From the NCBI GenBank assembly GCA_947167515.1, contig CAMVIM010000033.1, forward strand, positions 1 to 38,365: DNA of 38,365 bases, read 5' to 3'. The notes under the pieces were generated by a model. It did no database searches and was not told the DNA's origin. It was given only the letters and a program-made list of their open reading frames with translations. This document shows, piece by piece, positions 7,613 to 16,831 of the stretch. The stretch comes from an uncultured Prevotellaceae bacterium (GTDB taxonomy: Bacteria > Bacteroidota > Bacteroidia > Bacteroidales > Bacteroidaceae). Position numbers and translations under genes: made by a program. The stretch's first letter is position 1. Each line of letters begins with the position of its first letter.

Positions 7613-10129
7613 GTTGATGGTGGCGGTGGCTGGTTTCAAGCCTTTGCCTGTCACTTTCACGGTGGCATCGCCAGGTTTGCCGTTGCTTTGGATGCCGATG
7701 ACAAGTTTTCCGTGGAAGGCCTTCATGGTGGGCTTTGTGAAAACTTCGAGGCTGGTGGCATCACCGTTACAGATGCCCTTGAACTGTGCTGCGCCTGTCA
7801 CTCTGACGTTGAGGGAGTTATCTGCATCGGGGACGAGGTTGCCGTTGGCATCGAGAATGTTCACCGTTATGAAGGTCATGTCCTCTCCGTCAGCCTTAAG
7901 GGGCTTGATATTTGCGCCGAAGTCACCTGTCAACTCAATCTGCGAGGCTGTACCAGCAGTCTTGACGGTTTGAATGCCGGCTTCTTTACCATTCTCATCA
8001 TAGACCACAACTTTCAGTTCGCCCGGTTCATACTTCACGTTGTTCCAGCGAAGACGGTAGCGGTCAATGGCGGGATCGTTGATGTCGGAAATCTTGCCAT
8101 CCTTGCCTGCACCGCTCTTCACGTCAGTTTTTTTTGTGATGCGTCCTTGCGATTGTCCGTTCACGAAGAGTTCGGCAGTGGGATAGTTGGTGTAGCAATA
8201 GACGGGAGTCACTTCGCCTTCACGTCCATTCCATGTCCAGTGGGGCAGTAGGTGGATGGTCTTCTCGTTCTTGTTCCAGCGAGAACGATAGAGGTAGTAG
8301 CGGTCTTTGGGCAGCCCTGCGAGGTCAAAGATGCCAAAATAGGAGGAACGGCTTGACCAGAACTCATCGTATGGTGTGGGTTCACCGAGATAGTCAAAGC
8401 CTGTCCATACGAACTCGCCAATCACCCAAGGCTCATCGTCCTGCAAGAGCCAATCCTCTTCTGGAATGTTTGACCACCAGCAAGCCTCGGTGTCGTAGCT
8501 GGAGCATTGGCCGTCGTCGTATGCTTTACCGTCAAAACGTCCCACGGGGAACTTGTACACGCCGCGCGAAGAGACGGTGGAAGCCGTTTCGCTGCCTAGC
8601 ACATAGCCTTGTCCGAGGTTTTTGTGTGCATTCTTATAAAGATGTGTGCGGTAGTTCATGCCTGGCACATCGGCCACTTGAGCAAAGCCGCTCTTGATGG
8701 CGGCATCGATGCGGTCCATGCCGTTGGTGATGGGGCGAGTGTTGTCAAACTTGCGAACCAAGTCTTGCAGGTGGCGCAGAATCCTGGCACCTTCGGCAGA
8801 GCCTTGCTCAGGAATCTCATTGCCCACACTCCACATCACGAGGCTGGGGTGCAGACGGTTGGCACACACGAGGTTCTCGATGTCACGATCGCTCCACTCC
8901 TTGAAGAAACGTGCGTAGCCATTTTTGCATTTAGGATAAATCCACATGTCGAAACTTTCTGCCATCACCATCATGCCGAGGGAGTCATACACCTCCATCT
9001 GCATTTGGCTGGGGCAGTTGTGCGACGTGCGGATGGCATCGCATCCCATGCTCTTCAGCAGTTCCACCTGACGGATGAGGGCAGCTTTGTTGATGGCGGC
9101 ACCCAGCATGCCGAGGTCGTGGTGCAGACATACACCCTTGAACTTGCGGCTTTGTCCGTTCAATTGGAAGCCACCTTCAGCAGAGCATTTAACGGTTCGG
9201 AAACCTATCTTCTTCACTTGTTTGTCGAGGACGCGGTCGGGTGCTCCGTCGCGAATGGTATAGAGCGTCACTTGCAAGTTGTAAAGTTTTGGGTTCTCAG
9301 GTGTCCAGAGGGTCACGTTCTCCATGTTGCCAATCACCTGCGCCAGTCCGTTCTCGTCAGCGTATGCCAAGAAGGTTTGCTGCTTTCCCTTGTCGTTCTT
9401 CACGCTGAACTCGAAGGCGTAGCGCACTTTGGGTTGCATGCCAGCCACTTGTGCCTTGAACTCCTCCGCCACATTCTGTCCGATGGTCAGCGTGTTGGCT
9501 ACGATGCCCCATTGCTCAATGGCGGTCTTGGGAGTCTGAATGAGTGTGACAGGACGGATGAGGCCAGCACCTGGGTACCAGCGGCTGCTTTCCTCTACAT
9601 TCTTCAAGTGGACAGCCAGCGTGTTGGGCGAACCGTCTTTGTTCACGAAAGGTGTGATGTCGATGTTGAAACTGCTGTAGCCATATTTCCACTCGCCAGC
9701 TTTCTGGCCGTTCACATACACTTCGGGTTCAGCCATCGCGGCATCGAAATTGAGCAAGGCACGGGGACAGTCTTTCGCGACCGTGAACGTGGTACGGTAC
9801 CAGCCTTCTCCAATCCAAGGCAGAGAACCTGAGCGTCCGGTCTTCTCGGTGGCTTCCTTCTCACCGTTTTGTACGATGGCTACGGTTTGTTTATCGATTT
9901 CCTTGTCGAAAGGACCGCTGATGGCCCAGTCGTGGGGCACCTGAACGGTTTGCCATTTCTTGTCGTTGTAGCTCACTTCCGCAGGTGCGGTGGCATCCAG
10001 CCCTTCGCCACGTGAGAACTTCCATCCGTCGTGCAGGATGGTCTCTTTGCGTTGTGCCGTTGCCGTGAGTGCGGCTGCTGTCATGCCGAGCAGCAGCAAT
10101 CCTCTAAGAATGTTCCGATAGTTCGTCAT
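7604..10129 (-). CDS. Glycoside hydrolase family 2, probable beta-galactosidase
   Basis: A periplasmic or secreted enzyme of 841 residues with a signal peptide (about 1-26, ending ATAQ). Domain order is GH2 sugar-binding (about 30-200), immunoglobulin-like (about 200-310), TIM barrel (about 310-620) and C-terminal beta-domains (620-841) typical of Bacteroidetes GH2 with DUF4982. The acid/base is E438 in SVGNEIPEQG and the nucleophile is E572 in IGEFVWTGFDYLGEPTPY. Both are intact, so activity is expected. Retaining GH2 enzymes cleave beta-galactosides, beta-glucuronides or beta-mannosides; the tail favours galactosidase, but specificity is inferred. It starts 22 nt after the GH43 stop, pointing to joint use on an arabinose- and galactose-containing plant glycan. 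Confidence 0.92.
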   Translation of the reverse strand: MTNYRNILRGLLLLGMTAAALTATAQRKETILHDGWKFSRGEGLDATAPAEVSYNDKKWQTVQVPHDWAISGPFDKEIDKQTVAIVQNGEKEATEKTGRSGSLPWIGEGWYRTTFTVAKDCPRALLNFDAAMAEPEVYVNGQKAGEWKYGYSSFNIDITPFVNKDGSPNTLAVHLKNVEESSRWYPGAGLIRPVTLIQTPKTAIEQWGIVANTLTIGQNVAEEFKAQVAGMQPKVRYAFEFSVKNDKGKQQTFLAYADENGLAQVIGNMENVTLWTPENPKLYNLQVTLYTIRDGAPDRVLDKQVKKIGFRTVKCSAEGGFQLNGQSRKFKGVCLHHDLGMLGAAINKAALIRQVELLKSMGCDAIRTSHNCPSQMQMEVYDSLGMMVMAESFDMWIYPKCKNGYARFFKEWSDRDIENLVCANRLHPSLVMWSVGNEIPEQGSAEGARILRHLQDLVRKFDNTRPITNGMDRIDAAIKSGFAQVADVPGMNYRTHLYKNAHKNLGQGYVLGSETASTVSSRGVYKFPVGRFDGKAYDDGQCSSYDTEACWWSNIPEEDWLLQDDEPWVIGEFVWTGFDYLGEPTPYDEFWSSRSSYFGIFDLAGLPKDRYYLYRSRWNKNEKTIHLLPHWTWNGREGEVTPVYCYTNYPTAELFVNGQSQGRITKKTDVKSGAGKDGKISDINDPAIDRYRLRWNNVKYEPGELKVVVYDENGKEAGIQTVKTAGTASQIELTGDFGANIKPLKADGEDMTFITVNILDANGNLVPDADNSLNVRVTGAAQFKGICNGDATSLEVFTKPTMKAFHGKLVIGIQSNGKPGDATVKVTGKGLKPATATINCK

Positions 10130-10151
10130 ATATAAATATGGTGTTAGTTAA

Positions 10152-13043
10152 TTATTTCTGATAGATGATAAAATCCTTGAGTTTCACCCACGAGGGGTTC
10201 TCCGTGTAGGTGGTTTGATAGGTTCCTACACGCAGTGTTGGGGTGGTCACCTCGACGGGTGAGCCGGGCATGTTGCTCCAAGTCTTGCCGTCCTTGCTGG
10301 TGCGGGCGAAAAGTTGGTTGCCGCGACGCTCGAATTGCAGATAAGGGTCGAAGTCATAGCCCTTGTAGTTTGGGTACTGAGGACGGCCTTGGTCGCTCAG
10401 GATGGTGAACATGTTGCCGCAGTTGTAGAGAGGGAAGACCCCCAGTTGGTAGTAGTTGCCATAGCCATCGGTGACGAAGATGCCTCCTTCGTTATAGCCC
10501 TTCACGTTGTGTTCTTTCAGCCCCTCCATGTCGGTGATGGTAGCCAAAGCCACAAAGTCGCCTGTGGGGAGATTGTAGATAGTGGCTCCATGTGCCAGTG
10601 GGTCTTCGTTGAAGTTGCCCGTTTTTGCCGAAAGGGTGATTTCGTCATGTTTCTCACACGTTGGTTTCATGTCGGGTGAAAGGGTGAACTTGCTGTCGGG
10701 GTCAATCTCCTCGAAGTCATCATCGCCGAGGGAAGGTGTGTCGCTGTATCTGCTTTGTTCATAGGCTTGTCGAATCCTATCTTCAGGCATCGCCACAGGA
10801 ACGATAGACATAGCATTGATGTACCCCATGAAATTGTTGGCTCCTGATCCATTGGCACCAATCGTGATGCGTCCGTCTGGGCGAACCATCAGGAAGTTGT
10901 TCTTCTCTTTCAGCAGTTTACCGTTCAGATAGACACGTTCCATCCAACCGTCGAACGTGACTGCCCAGAACTGCCATTTGCCTTCACCCTCCTTGATTTC
11001 TTGGGGTGCACCACAGCTCTCGAACGAGCCATTGTGATTGATGAGTCCTGTGGATGGGTCGGTGCCGAGTCGGAACTCTGTGGTGGCAAGGTCGGCACGA
11101 GATGAAGAAAGCGATACCACTGTGGAAACGGGTCCAGTCTTTGTGCTGAGCACCCAAGCAGCAATCGTGTAGGGTGCGTTGTATCGGTAAGTGGCAGGAA
11201 GGGGCTTCTCGCTGACCAGTTGCTGTGTGCCATTGAAGAAAAGAGCCCATTTGCCATCCTTCACACGGGCACGGATGGGTTTGTTTGCCTTGAAGGTCAT
11301 GGACGTTTGGTTGAGGTCGCCTGTGCCAAATGCCACCTCAGTCACATCGAAAGGTTGCTTCCTGTCTTTTGCTAAGACATCCGCGTTGAAGTTCATCAAG
11401 GCTGCAATATCCATCCGCTCGTTAGCTTCTACATCTTTTTTATGCATGCCCGGATATCCGTCGTTACTCTCCACGTTGGTTTCTGGCAGGGCAGGGGCTT
11501 TTGCCCAAATCTTCACGTTCCAGATGGCTGGCATGTGTCCGTTTTTCTGTGTGTCGGTGATGCTGATGCGGATGTATTGTGCTTTGACCGTACCCTTATC
11601 AATCATAGGTGAACCTTGCTGAGTATTGTTCGTGCGGTCGGCATAAAGCGTCCAGTTCTGTCCGTCTGTGGAGATTTCAATCTTATATTGATAGAAGAAT
11701 GTGGCATACTCAAACTGTGTCCACACCTCGTTGAATTTCATCGGTTTGCCCAAGTCGATTTGCAACCATTCGTCGTGTCTGCGACCTTGCCAGTTGCAAT
11801 TTCTCGCTTTCCACAATGTTGCATTATTGTCATCTACAGCGTATTCGGGCTTGAACCATTCATCATAATAAGATGAAGCTGTGACCTTGGCACCAAAAGC
11901 CAAATTCTTGTATTTGGATGCACCCTTGAAGATGTTCACGTTCTGAGCGTTGTGGGTGGGGATGATGGGGATGATATTGCCTTGTGCGTCGAATTTCAGT
12001 TCGTCGATGCATACCTGACGGTTGAAGCCGTGGATGGACTTCGGGTTGTTGTGGCGGTGATAGACGATGTAATACTTGCTGTCAATTTCGATGATGGAAT
12101 GATGACCAGGACCGTGAACGGTTTCGTCTTCGTTGGTGGTTAGCAACTCACCTTTATATTCAAACGGTCCCATAGGTCCGACAGTCGAGGTGGCGTACTG
12201 CACACGGTAGGTGTCGGTGTGGCATGAGCCAGACGAATAAGTGAAGTAGTAGATGCCGTTGCGCTTGAACACAAAGGGAGCCTCGAAAATGTCCTTCAGC
12301 TCGGTGTTTGGAATCAGTCGTTTCTCCGTGAAGAACTCATCGGCGGCGATGGGGAAGGGGTGGTTCTCGTTCCAACGACGGGCATCTTTTGCCACATCTT
12401 TTGAAAGTGCGTTGAGGTCGAAGTCGCCATCCTTCAACTTTGCCGTACCACATCCGAAGCCGTTGTAGATGCCCCAAGTGGTGAAGTAGAGATACTGGCT
12501 CTTGTCGTCATCGGTGAACAGTTGGGGGTCGAGGGTAATCACGTTATGTACATATCGGTCGGGCACCATCACGGCATCCGCTCCGCTGACACCATCTTTA
12601 TCTCCCAAGATGTTGTGCCAAGGGCCGATAGGGGAATCGCTTTCGCCAATGTTGATGTTGCAGGGTTCGCAATAGAAGTAGCGGAACTTGCCGTTCGTCA
12701 TCTGTACCACATCGGGTGCCCACACCACTTCGGTGATTGGCCAGTTCATGACGATGTTCTTCCAGTTGATGAAATCCTTGCTTACCCACACCTGTGCAGG
12801 GCCGTAGCCGTTGCCTGTTCCGTCAGTAGTGGCATACAAATAGTAGGTATCGCCAAACTTCCTGATGGTAGGGTCGGCGAAATAACCTGGAATGAAGGGG
12901 TTGGCATTCCCTGGTTCATTCCAAGCTGTACCCACTACGGGCGACGGTGTGTACTCTCGCGGTCGCTGCTGGGTCTGAGCCAACATGGCGTTTGAGACCA
13001 TCAGCAGGAGCGGTAAAACAAATCTTTTCATTTTCATTTTCAT
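10152..13043 (-). CDS. Multidomain GH43 glycosidase (arabinofuranosidase/xylosidase type)
   Basis: A secreted enzyme of 963 residues. The leader MKMKMKRFVLPLLL has three in-frame ATGs (13043, 13037, 13031), and any could be the start. The GH43 five-bladed propeller spans about 45-375, with the base D57 in GYFADPTIRK, the pKa-modulating D in WAPDV and the acid E in IFEAPFVF. A discoidin/F5-8C carbohydrate-binding domain follows (about 385-515, with KVTASSYYDEWFKPEYAVDD and an EIST-DGQNW core). Then come a LamG-like lectin domain (about 600-770) and a C-terminal concanavalin-like domain (about 800-963). The substrate is probably an arabinose- or xylose-decorated plant polysaccharide. No SusC/SusD pair or regulator is adjacent. 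The promoter was not located. Confidence 0.92.
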   Translation of the reverse strand: MKMKMKRFVLPLLLMVSNAMLAQTQQRPREYTPSPVVGTAWNEPGNANPFIPGYFADPTIRKFGDTYYLYATTDGTGNGYGPAQVWVSKDFINWKNIVMNWPITEVVWAPDVVQMTNGKFRYFYCEPCNINIGESDSPIGPWHNILGDKDGVSGADAVMVPDRYVHNVITLDPQLFTDDDKSQYLYFTTWGIYNGFGCGTAKLKDGDFDLNALSKDVAKDARRWNENHPFPIAADEFFTEKRLIPNTELKDIFEAPFVFKRNGIYYFTYSSGSCHTDTYRVQYATSTVGPMGPFEYKGELLTTNEDETVHGPGHHSIIEIDSKYYIVYHRHNNPKSIHGFNRQVCIDELKFDAQGNIIPIIPTHNAQNVNIFKGASKYKNLAFGAKVTASSYYDEWFKPEYAVDDNNATLWKARNCNWQGRRHDEWLQIDLGKPMKFNEVWTQFEYATFFYQYKIEISTDGQNWTLYADRTNNTQQGSPMIDKGTVKAQYIRISITDTQKNGHMPAIWNVKIWAKAPALPETNVESNDGYPGMHKKDVEANERMDIAALMNFNADVLAKDRKQPFDVTEVAFGTGDLNQTSMTFKANKPIRARVKDGKWALFFNGTQQLVSEKPLPATYRYNAPYTIAAWVLSTKTGPVSTVVSLSSSRADLATTEFRLGTDPSTGLINHNGSFESCGAPQEIKEGEGKWQFWAVTFDGWMERVYLNGKLLKEKNNFLMVRPDGRITIGANGSGANNFMGYINAMSIVPVAMPEDRIRQAYEQSRYSDTPSLGDDDFEEIDPDSKFTLSPDMKPTCEKHDEITLSAKTGNFNEDPLAHGATIYNLPTGDFVALATITDMEGLKEHNVKGYNEGGIFVTDGYGNYYQLGVFPLYNCGNMFTILSDQGRPQYPNYKGYDFDPYLQFERRGNQLFARTSKDGKTWSNMPGSPVEVTTPTLRVGTYQTTYTENPSWVKLKDFIIYQK

Positions 13044-13103
13044 ATAAGCTAAATCTAAACAAATTCGTCTGTTTCGTTGTCCCCCTAAAGGCTACGTCGT
13101 CAT

Positions 13104-13172
13104 CGTAATTATGTTTGCGCCGTTGGCGTAATTACCTTTACGTCGTTACCGTAATTACGTTTACGACGTTAC
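13104..13172. repeat. 23-bp tandem array, three copies plus a partial
   Basis: Three consecutive units of exactly 23 bp (13104-13126, 13127-13149, 13150-13172) each begin CGTAATTA, continue with TTT and carry a CG-CGTT core. The last two match at 21 of 23 positions. A degraded partial copy precedes them (13090-13103). GTAATTAC is itself palindromic. The array lies between the mltG and GH43 genes on the upstream side of GH43. Confidence 0.85.
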
Positions 13173-13251
13173 TGTTTCGGCACCTCTTCCGCTGTTGCTT
13201 TTGTACAAATTTTACTGCTGTTTTTATGGCAGCTCTGCTATTTGTGGAAGT

Positions 13252-14295
13252 TCAGCGAAGTATTCCCCTTTGGTTGAGTGCGTGGGTGTATTTTGCCGCA
13301 TTGCGCAGATGCTCTCCGTAGGATACGGCATAGTTGTGGGTGCCCGAGAAGTCTTCCTTGGCGCACATATAGATGTAGTCGTTTTTGTCGTGGTTCAGCA
13401 CCGCATCGATGCCCGCAATGCTGGGCACACGGATGGGGCCAGGTGGCAAGCCTAAGTTCTGGTAGGTATTGTAGGGCGATTCCACTTTCAGATGCTCGTG
13501 CAGCACACGGCGGATGGAGAAGTCACCTATGGCGTAGATGACCGTCGGGTCGCTTTGCAGGGCCATTTGTTTGCGGAGACGGTTCATGTAGAGGGCGGCA
13601 ACCGTGGGCTTCTCTGCGTCGTTGGCTGTTTCGCTATCGACGATGGAAGCCAGCGTGATGACCTTCTCCTTCGTCATCTCCTCGCCAGCATATTGGCTCA
13701 CTTCCTTCAATTTGGCGGTGCGCTCTTGGTTCCAGAAGCGTTCATTCTCCTTCTGCATACGCTCCATCAGCTTTTCGATGCTCACGTCCCAATATACCTC
13801 GTAAGTGTTCGGAATGAACAATCCTGGCAACGACTCACGGGTATAACCCAAAGCCGTGATGTGGGCTTCGTTGGCAAGATATTGGGCAATGCTGACGGAA
13901 TCCACCATCAGTTGATTGGCTAATTTACCAGCCATCGCCTCCATGGTTCGGGTGGAAGGTACCACGAGCATGATAGGTTTCTCGTTGTGGTTGCGGATAT
14001 TGCGGATGAGATTCAGCATGGTCAGGTCGCTGCTCACCTCATACCGTCCTGTGCGGATGTGGTCTTTCAGGTTCAGCAATCCTGCAAAAAGGTGAAACAC
14101 CCGCATGCTTTCGGGCTTTGTCTGCTTTTCCACCTTCTGGGCGATGGAGTCCACCGTGTCGTCTGCGTCAATGTAAATATAGGTGAGTTCACTCAGTTTG
14201 AAGCTGCTCCAGTACATCCACCACGTACCAGCACCTGCCATCACAACGATGCATAGCAGCACCCAAAACCATATATCCTTCTTCTTTTTTGCCAT
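13252..14295 (-). CDS. mltG: Endolytic murein transglycosylase MltG
   Basis: A 347-residue inner-membrane enzyme that cleaves nascent glycan strands to set their length. After the basic MAKKKKD start a single membrane segment spans about 8-26, followed by a LysM-like region and the YceG catalytic domain. The conserved ASIVxxET stretch reads ASIVDSETAND, and the C terminus has the typical SDPTVIYA, YNTYQNLGLPPGPI and Y-hydrophobic-FSGTHNYAVSY motifs. An upstream in-frame ATG at 14319 would add eight residues. I prefer 14295 because the upstream extension overlaps the promoter -7 element (14324-14317) and the basic start fits a membrane anchor. Confidence 0.93.
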   Translation of the reverse strand: MAKKKKDIWFWVLLCIVVMAGAGTWWMYWSSFKLSELTYIYIDADDTVDSIAQKVEKQTKPESMRVFHLFAGLLNLKDHIRTGRYEVSSDLTMLNLIRNIRNHNEKPIMLVVPSTRTMEAMAGKLANQLMVDSVSIAQYLANEAHITALGYTRESLPGLFIPNTYEVYWDVSIEKLMERMQKENERFWNQERTAKLKEVSQYAGEEMTKEKVITLASIVDSETANDAEKPTVAALYMNRLRKQMALQSDPTVIYAIGDFSIRRVLHEHLKVESPYNTYQNLGLPPGPIRVPSIAGIDAVLNHDKNDYIYMCAKEDFSGTHNYAVSYGEHLRNAAKYTHALNQRGILR

Positions 14296-14316
14296 CTTTT
14301 TGTATAAATAATGTGG

Positions 14317-14324
14317 CAAAGGTA
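14317..14324 (-). promoter_or_regulatory. -7 element for mltG
   Basis: On the minus strand TACCTTTG (14324 to 14317) matches TAnnTTTG exactly, 22 nt before the mltG ATG at 14295. A degraded TTTA about 20 nt further upstream may be the -33 element. Confidence 0.6.
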
Positions 14325-14413
14325 AGAAATACTAATGAAATGGTAAAGGGATTTGCGAAGTTTTCCGCGGGTCATCCTGAAAAACGATGAATGTGGAGAA
14401 AAAATGTTGGAGT

Positions 14414-14448
14414 TTTGCGAAGTATTTCAGATAAATTCTCTACCTTTG
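14414..14448 (+). promoter_or_regulatory. Promoter for the TraB/GumN gene
   Basis: TTTG at 14414-14417 and TACCTTTG at 14441-14448 fit the Bacteroidetes promoter, although the 23-nt gap is slightly long. The leader to the ATG at 14476 would be about 20 nt. Confidence 0.6.
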
Positions 14449-14475
14449 CAAGCGATATAACGAACAACAAAACCA

Positions 14476-15420
14476 ATGAATAAGAAAATCATCATTGCAG
14501 CTGTGCTTGGCCTGCTTACAATGACAGCGAACGCCCAGTTCCTCTTCCGCATCAGTGGCAATGGATTGGAGAAACCTTCGTACATACTTGGCACCATCCA
14601 TACGCTGCCGGGATCTCTGCTTGACAGCATTCCCGCATTTCTGGATGCTGAGGCTCAATGCCAGCAGGTGTATGTGGAAAGCAATGTCACCGACCAGCAG
14701 ACAATGAATGATATGGCAAATGCCGGAATACAGGTTATGACGCTGCCCGACGGCAAAACCATCTTCGACGTGCTGAACAAAGAGCAAATGGATTTGCTAA
14801 GCAGCAAGTACAAAGAGGTGCTCCATATCAATTTGGTGGATTCGACATCGAAATCAGTGTGGAACTACTCACCTGTTGCCCATATACTCACTTTCAACGC
14901 GGTTATGACAGCCATCGAGATGCAAACACATCCAGGATTGGGATTTTCAGGAATGCCCATAGATGTCGTGTGTATGTCGAGGGCAAAGGAACGTGGAATA
15001 TCCCTCGGAGAGCTTGATGAGAAGTTGAATCAGGAGCATTCTGACAAGGCGCACGATGAGATGACGCAGAATTTGGATGCGCAGGTGGATTCGCTGATGG
15101 CATTTCTCAACAGCATTGAGGAACGCAGACAGGGCATCTTGAAGGAGCAGCAGTTTGTGGCGCAGACGAGCGAGCTATGGAGAAAGGGCGATTTCGACAG
15201 CTTTGCAACAGACGGTAATTGGCTTTCGGAAATTGAAAAGAATCCAGTCCTTTACAAAGAGCGCAACGACAAGTGGGTGCCCAAGATTCTGGCTGCTATG
15301 CGTAAAGCTCCCACGATGTTTGTCTTTGGAGCAGGACATTTGGTGGGCAAGGATGGTGTCATCCAGCAGCTCAGCGAGGCAGGGTATAACGTCGAACAGG
15401 TGAAGGAAAGGAATGAATAA
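14476..15420 (+). CDS. TraB/GumN family protein
   Basis: An exported protein of 314 residues with a signal peptide (about 1-21, ending ANAQ). The TraB/GumN signature ILGTIHTLPGSLLDSIP lies at about 38-55, followed by the E-rich strand QQVYVES. Near the C terminus the FVFGAGHLVGKDGVIQQLSEAGYNVE motif carries the second conserved G-x-H. The fold is related to the Tiki metalloproteases, and these two histidine-bearing motifs are the presumed catalytic elements, but bacterial members have no firmly assigned substrate. The nitroreductase gene begins 25 nt downstream, so the two may share a transcript. Confidence 0.85.
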   Translation: MNKKIIIAAVLGLLTMTANAQFLFRISGNGLEKPSYILGTIHTLPGSLLDSIPAFLDAEAQCQQVYVESNVTDQQTMNDMANAGIQVMTLPDGKTIFDVLNKEQMDLLSSKYKEVLHINLVDSTSKSVWNYSPVAHILTFNAVMTAIEMQTHPGLGFSGMPIDVVCMSRAKERGISLGELDEKLNQEHSDKAHDEMTQNLDAQVDSLMAFLNSIEERRQGILKEQQFVAQTSELWRKGDFDSFATDGNWLSEIEKNPVLYKERNDKWVPKILAAMRKAPTMFVFGAGHLVGKDGVIQQLSEAGYNVEQVKERNE

Positions 15421-15445
15421 TAACAAATAAAACTCGATAGGGAAA

Positions 15446-15985
15446 ATGGAAAACTTTAGAGATTTAGTGCAGAAGCGCCGTAGTGTGCGCAAGTTCACCG
15501 ACGAGGACATCAAGGCGGAGGATTTGCAGACGATTCTTCGTGCTGCATTGATGTCACCTACCAGCAAGGGCACTCGTGCCTGGCATTTTGTGGTGGTGGA
15601 CGATAAGGCATTATTGGAGAAGATTTCTCTGTGCCGACCGATGGGCAGCCAGTTCATCGCAGGAGCCAAGGTGGCGATAGTGGTGTTGGGCGACAGAGAC
15701 GTGACTGACGCATGGTGTGAGGATGCATCGTTGGCAGCCGTCACCATGCAGTATCAAGCTGCAGACCTCGGTTTGGGCTCCTGCTGGTGCCAGATTCGCA
15801 ACCGCTTCATGGAGAATGGAGAACCATCAGACAACGTGCTTCGTTTCCTGCTCCGCTATCCAGAAAACCTGACAGCTGAATGTGTCATTGGCATTGGTTA
15901 TCCCGCCATTGAACGCAAACCGCAGGATGAGGATAACTTGAAGTGGGAAAATGTGCATGTCGGTCCTTTCCCTGAGGAGGATTGA
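15446..15985 (+). CDS. Nitroreductase family protein
   Basis: An FMN-dependent oxidoreductase-like protein of 179 residues, within the small nitroreductase size range. The RRSVRKFTDEDI motif at about 10-22 binds the FMN phosphate. SPTSKGTRAWHFVVVDD supplies the second FMN contact, and GLGSCWCQIRNR plus the closing IGIGYPA give the C-terminal FMN-binding and dimer elements. Such enzymes use NAD(P)H to reduce nitro compounds or quinones; the physiological substrate is unknown. It starts at GGGAAAATG without a clear ribosome-binding site. The stop codon is the TGA inside the first unit of an 8-bp repeat array that fills the gap to the next gene. Confidence 0.9.
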   Translation: MENFRDLVQKRRSVRKFTDEDIKAEDLQTILRAALMSPTSKGTRAWHFVVVDDKALLEKISLCRPMGSQFIAGAKVAIVVLGDRDVTDAWCEDASLAAVTMQYQAADLGLGSCWCQIRNRFMENGEPSDNVLRFLLRYPENLTAECVIGIGYPAIERKPQDEDNLKWENVHVGPFPEED

Positions 15986-16027
15986 AAGATTGAAGGATTG
16001 AAAGATTGACGGATTGAAGATTTGAAG
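15980..16027. repeat. 8-bp tandem array (GATTGAAA-type)
   Basis: Six octamers in a row: GATTGAAA, GATTGAAG, GATTGAAA, GATTGACG, GATTGAAG and ATTTGAAG. The array contains the nitroreductase stop codon and ends six bases before the next start codon. Confidence 0.9.
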
Positions 16028-16033
16028 TCGGCT

Positions 16034-16831
16034 ATGAAAGTAGTTTTGATAGGAGCGGGCAATCTTGCCACGAATTTGGGTAAGGCGCTGTTTCGTGCAG
16101 GACATGAAATCGTGCAGGTGTATAGCCGGACAGAGGAATCTGCCTGTGCTTTGGCGGAGGTGCTGAAATGTGCATATACAACCGATCTGGCAGCCGTGCC
16201 AACAAGTGCCGATGTGTTCATTTTCGCACTGGCGGACGATGCGGTGGAGCGGATTGCCTGTTTGCTGAGGAAGGGACGGGAAGAGCAACTGTTTGTTCAC
16301 ACAGCAGGAAGCCTTCATCTGGATGTGCTGCCAACTGCACGGCGTGGCGTTTTCTACCCGATGCAGTCTTTCTCGAAGGATAAAGAGGTGGATTTCAGTA
16401 TTATACCTTGTTTTGTTGAGTCTTTTCTAAAGAAGGATTTGGAGCTATTGTTGGCATTGGCCAGGACTGTTTCCGACACGGTGTATGAGTTGAGCAGCAA
16501 TGACCGGAAATATCTGCATCTGGCGGCAGTATTCTGCAACAATTTCGCCAACCATTGTTTCGCTCTTGGAGCGCATTTGCTGAAGGAGCATGGAAATCTC
16601 CCGTTCAGTGTGATGCTACCTCTGATAGATGAGACTGCCAGCAAACTGCATGTCATGTCTCCCCATGAAGCACAGACAGGTCCGGCCAAACGTCGGGACA
16701 AACGGGTGCTGGAGAAGCATCGGATGTTGTTGGCTACCAAACCGGAAATGGGCAAAATCTATGAACTTTTCTCAGATAGTATTTACTATGATCAATTACG
16801 ACTTAAAGAAGATACGTGCGGTATTTTTTGA
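16034..16831 (+). CDS. Rossmann-fold and DUF2520 domain protein
   Basis: A soluble protein of 265 residues. An N-terminal NAD(P)-binding Rossmann domain has the motif [17 protein letters not shown] at residues 3-19, like F420-dependent NADP reductases and pyrroline-5-carboxylate reductases. The C-terminal DUF2520 helical domain (from about 125) includes the [11 protein letters not shown] stretch. Function is unknown; it may be a dehydrogenase. A TTG at 16022 lies upstream in frame, but the ATG at 16034 sits directly before the Rossmann strand and outside the octamer array, so I use it. The next gene overlaps by 44 nt. This cluster order (DUF2520, KdsC-like, Maf) recurs in Bacteroidetes. Confidence 0.85.
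   Translation: MKVVLIGAGNLATNLGKALFRAGHEIVQVYSRTEESACALAEVLKCAYTTDLAAVPTSADVFIFALADDAVERIACLLRKGREEQLFVHTAGSLHLDVLPTARRGVFYPMQSFSKDKEVDFSIIPCFVESFLKKDLELLLALARTVSDTVYELSSNDRKYLHLAAVFCNNFANHCFALGAHLLKEHGNLPFSVMLPLIDETASKLHVMSPHEAQTGPAKRRDKRVLEKHRMLLATKPEMGKIYELFSDSIYYDQLRLKEDTCGIF

Noticed and set aside
8609-9832. Long antisense frame (407 codons) opposite the GH2 gene
   Set aside because: It is a shadow of the GC-rich codon pattern of the GH2 gene, with no start signal and no family resemblance.
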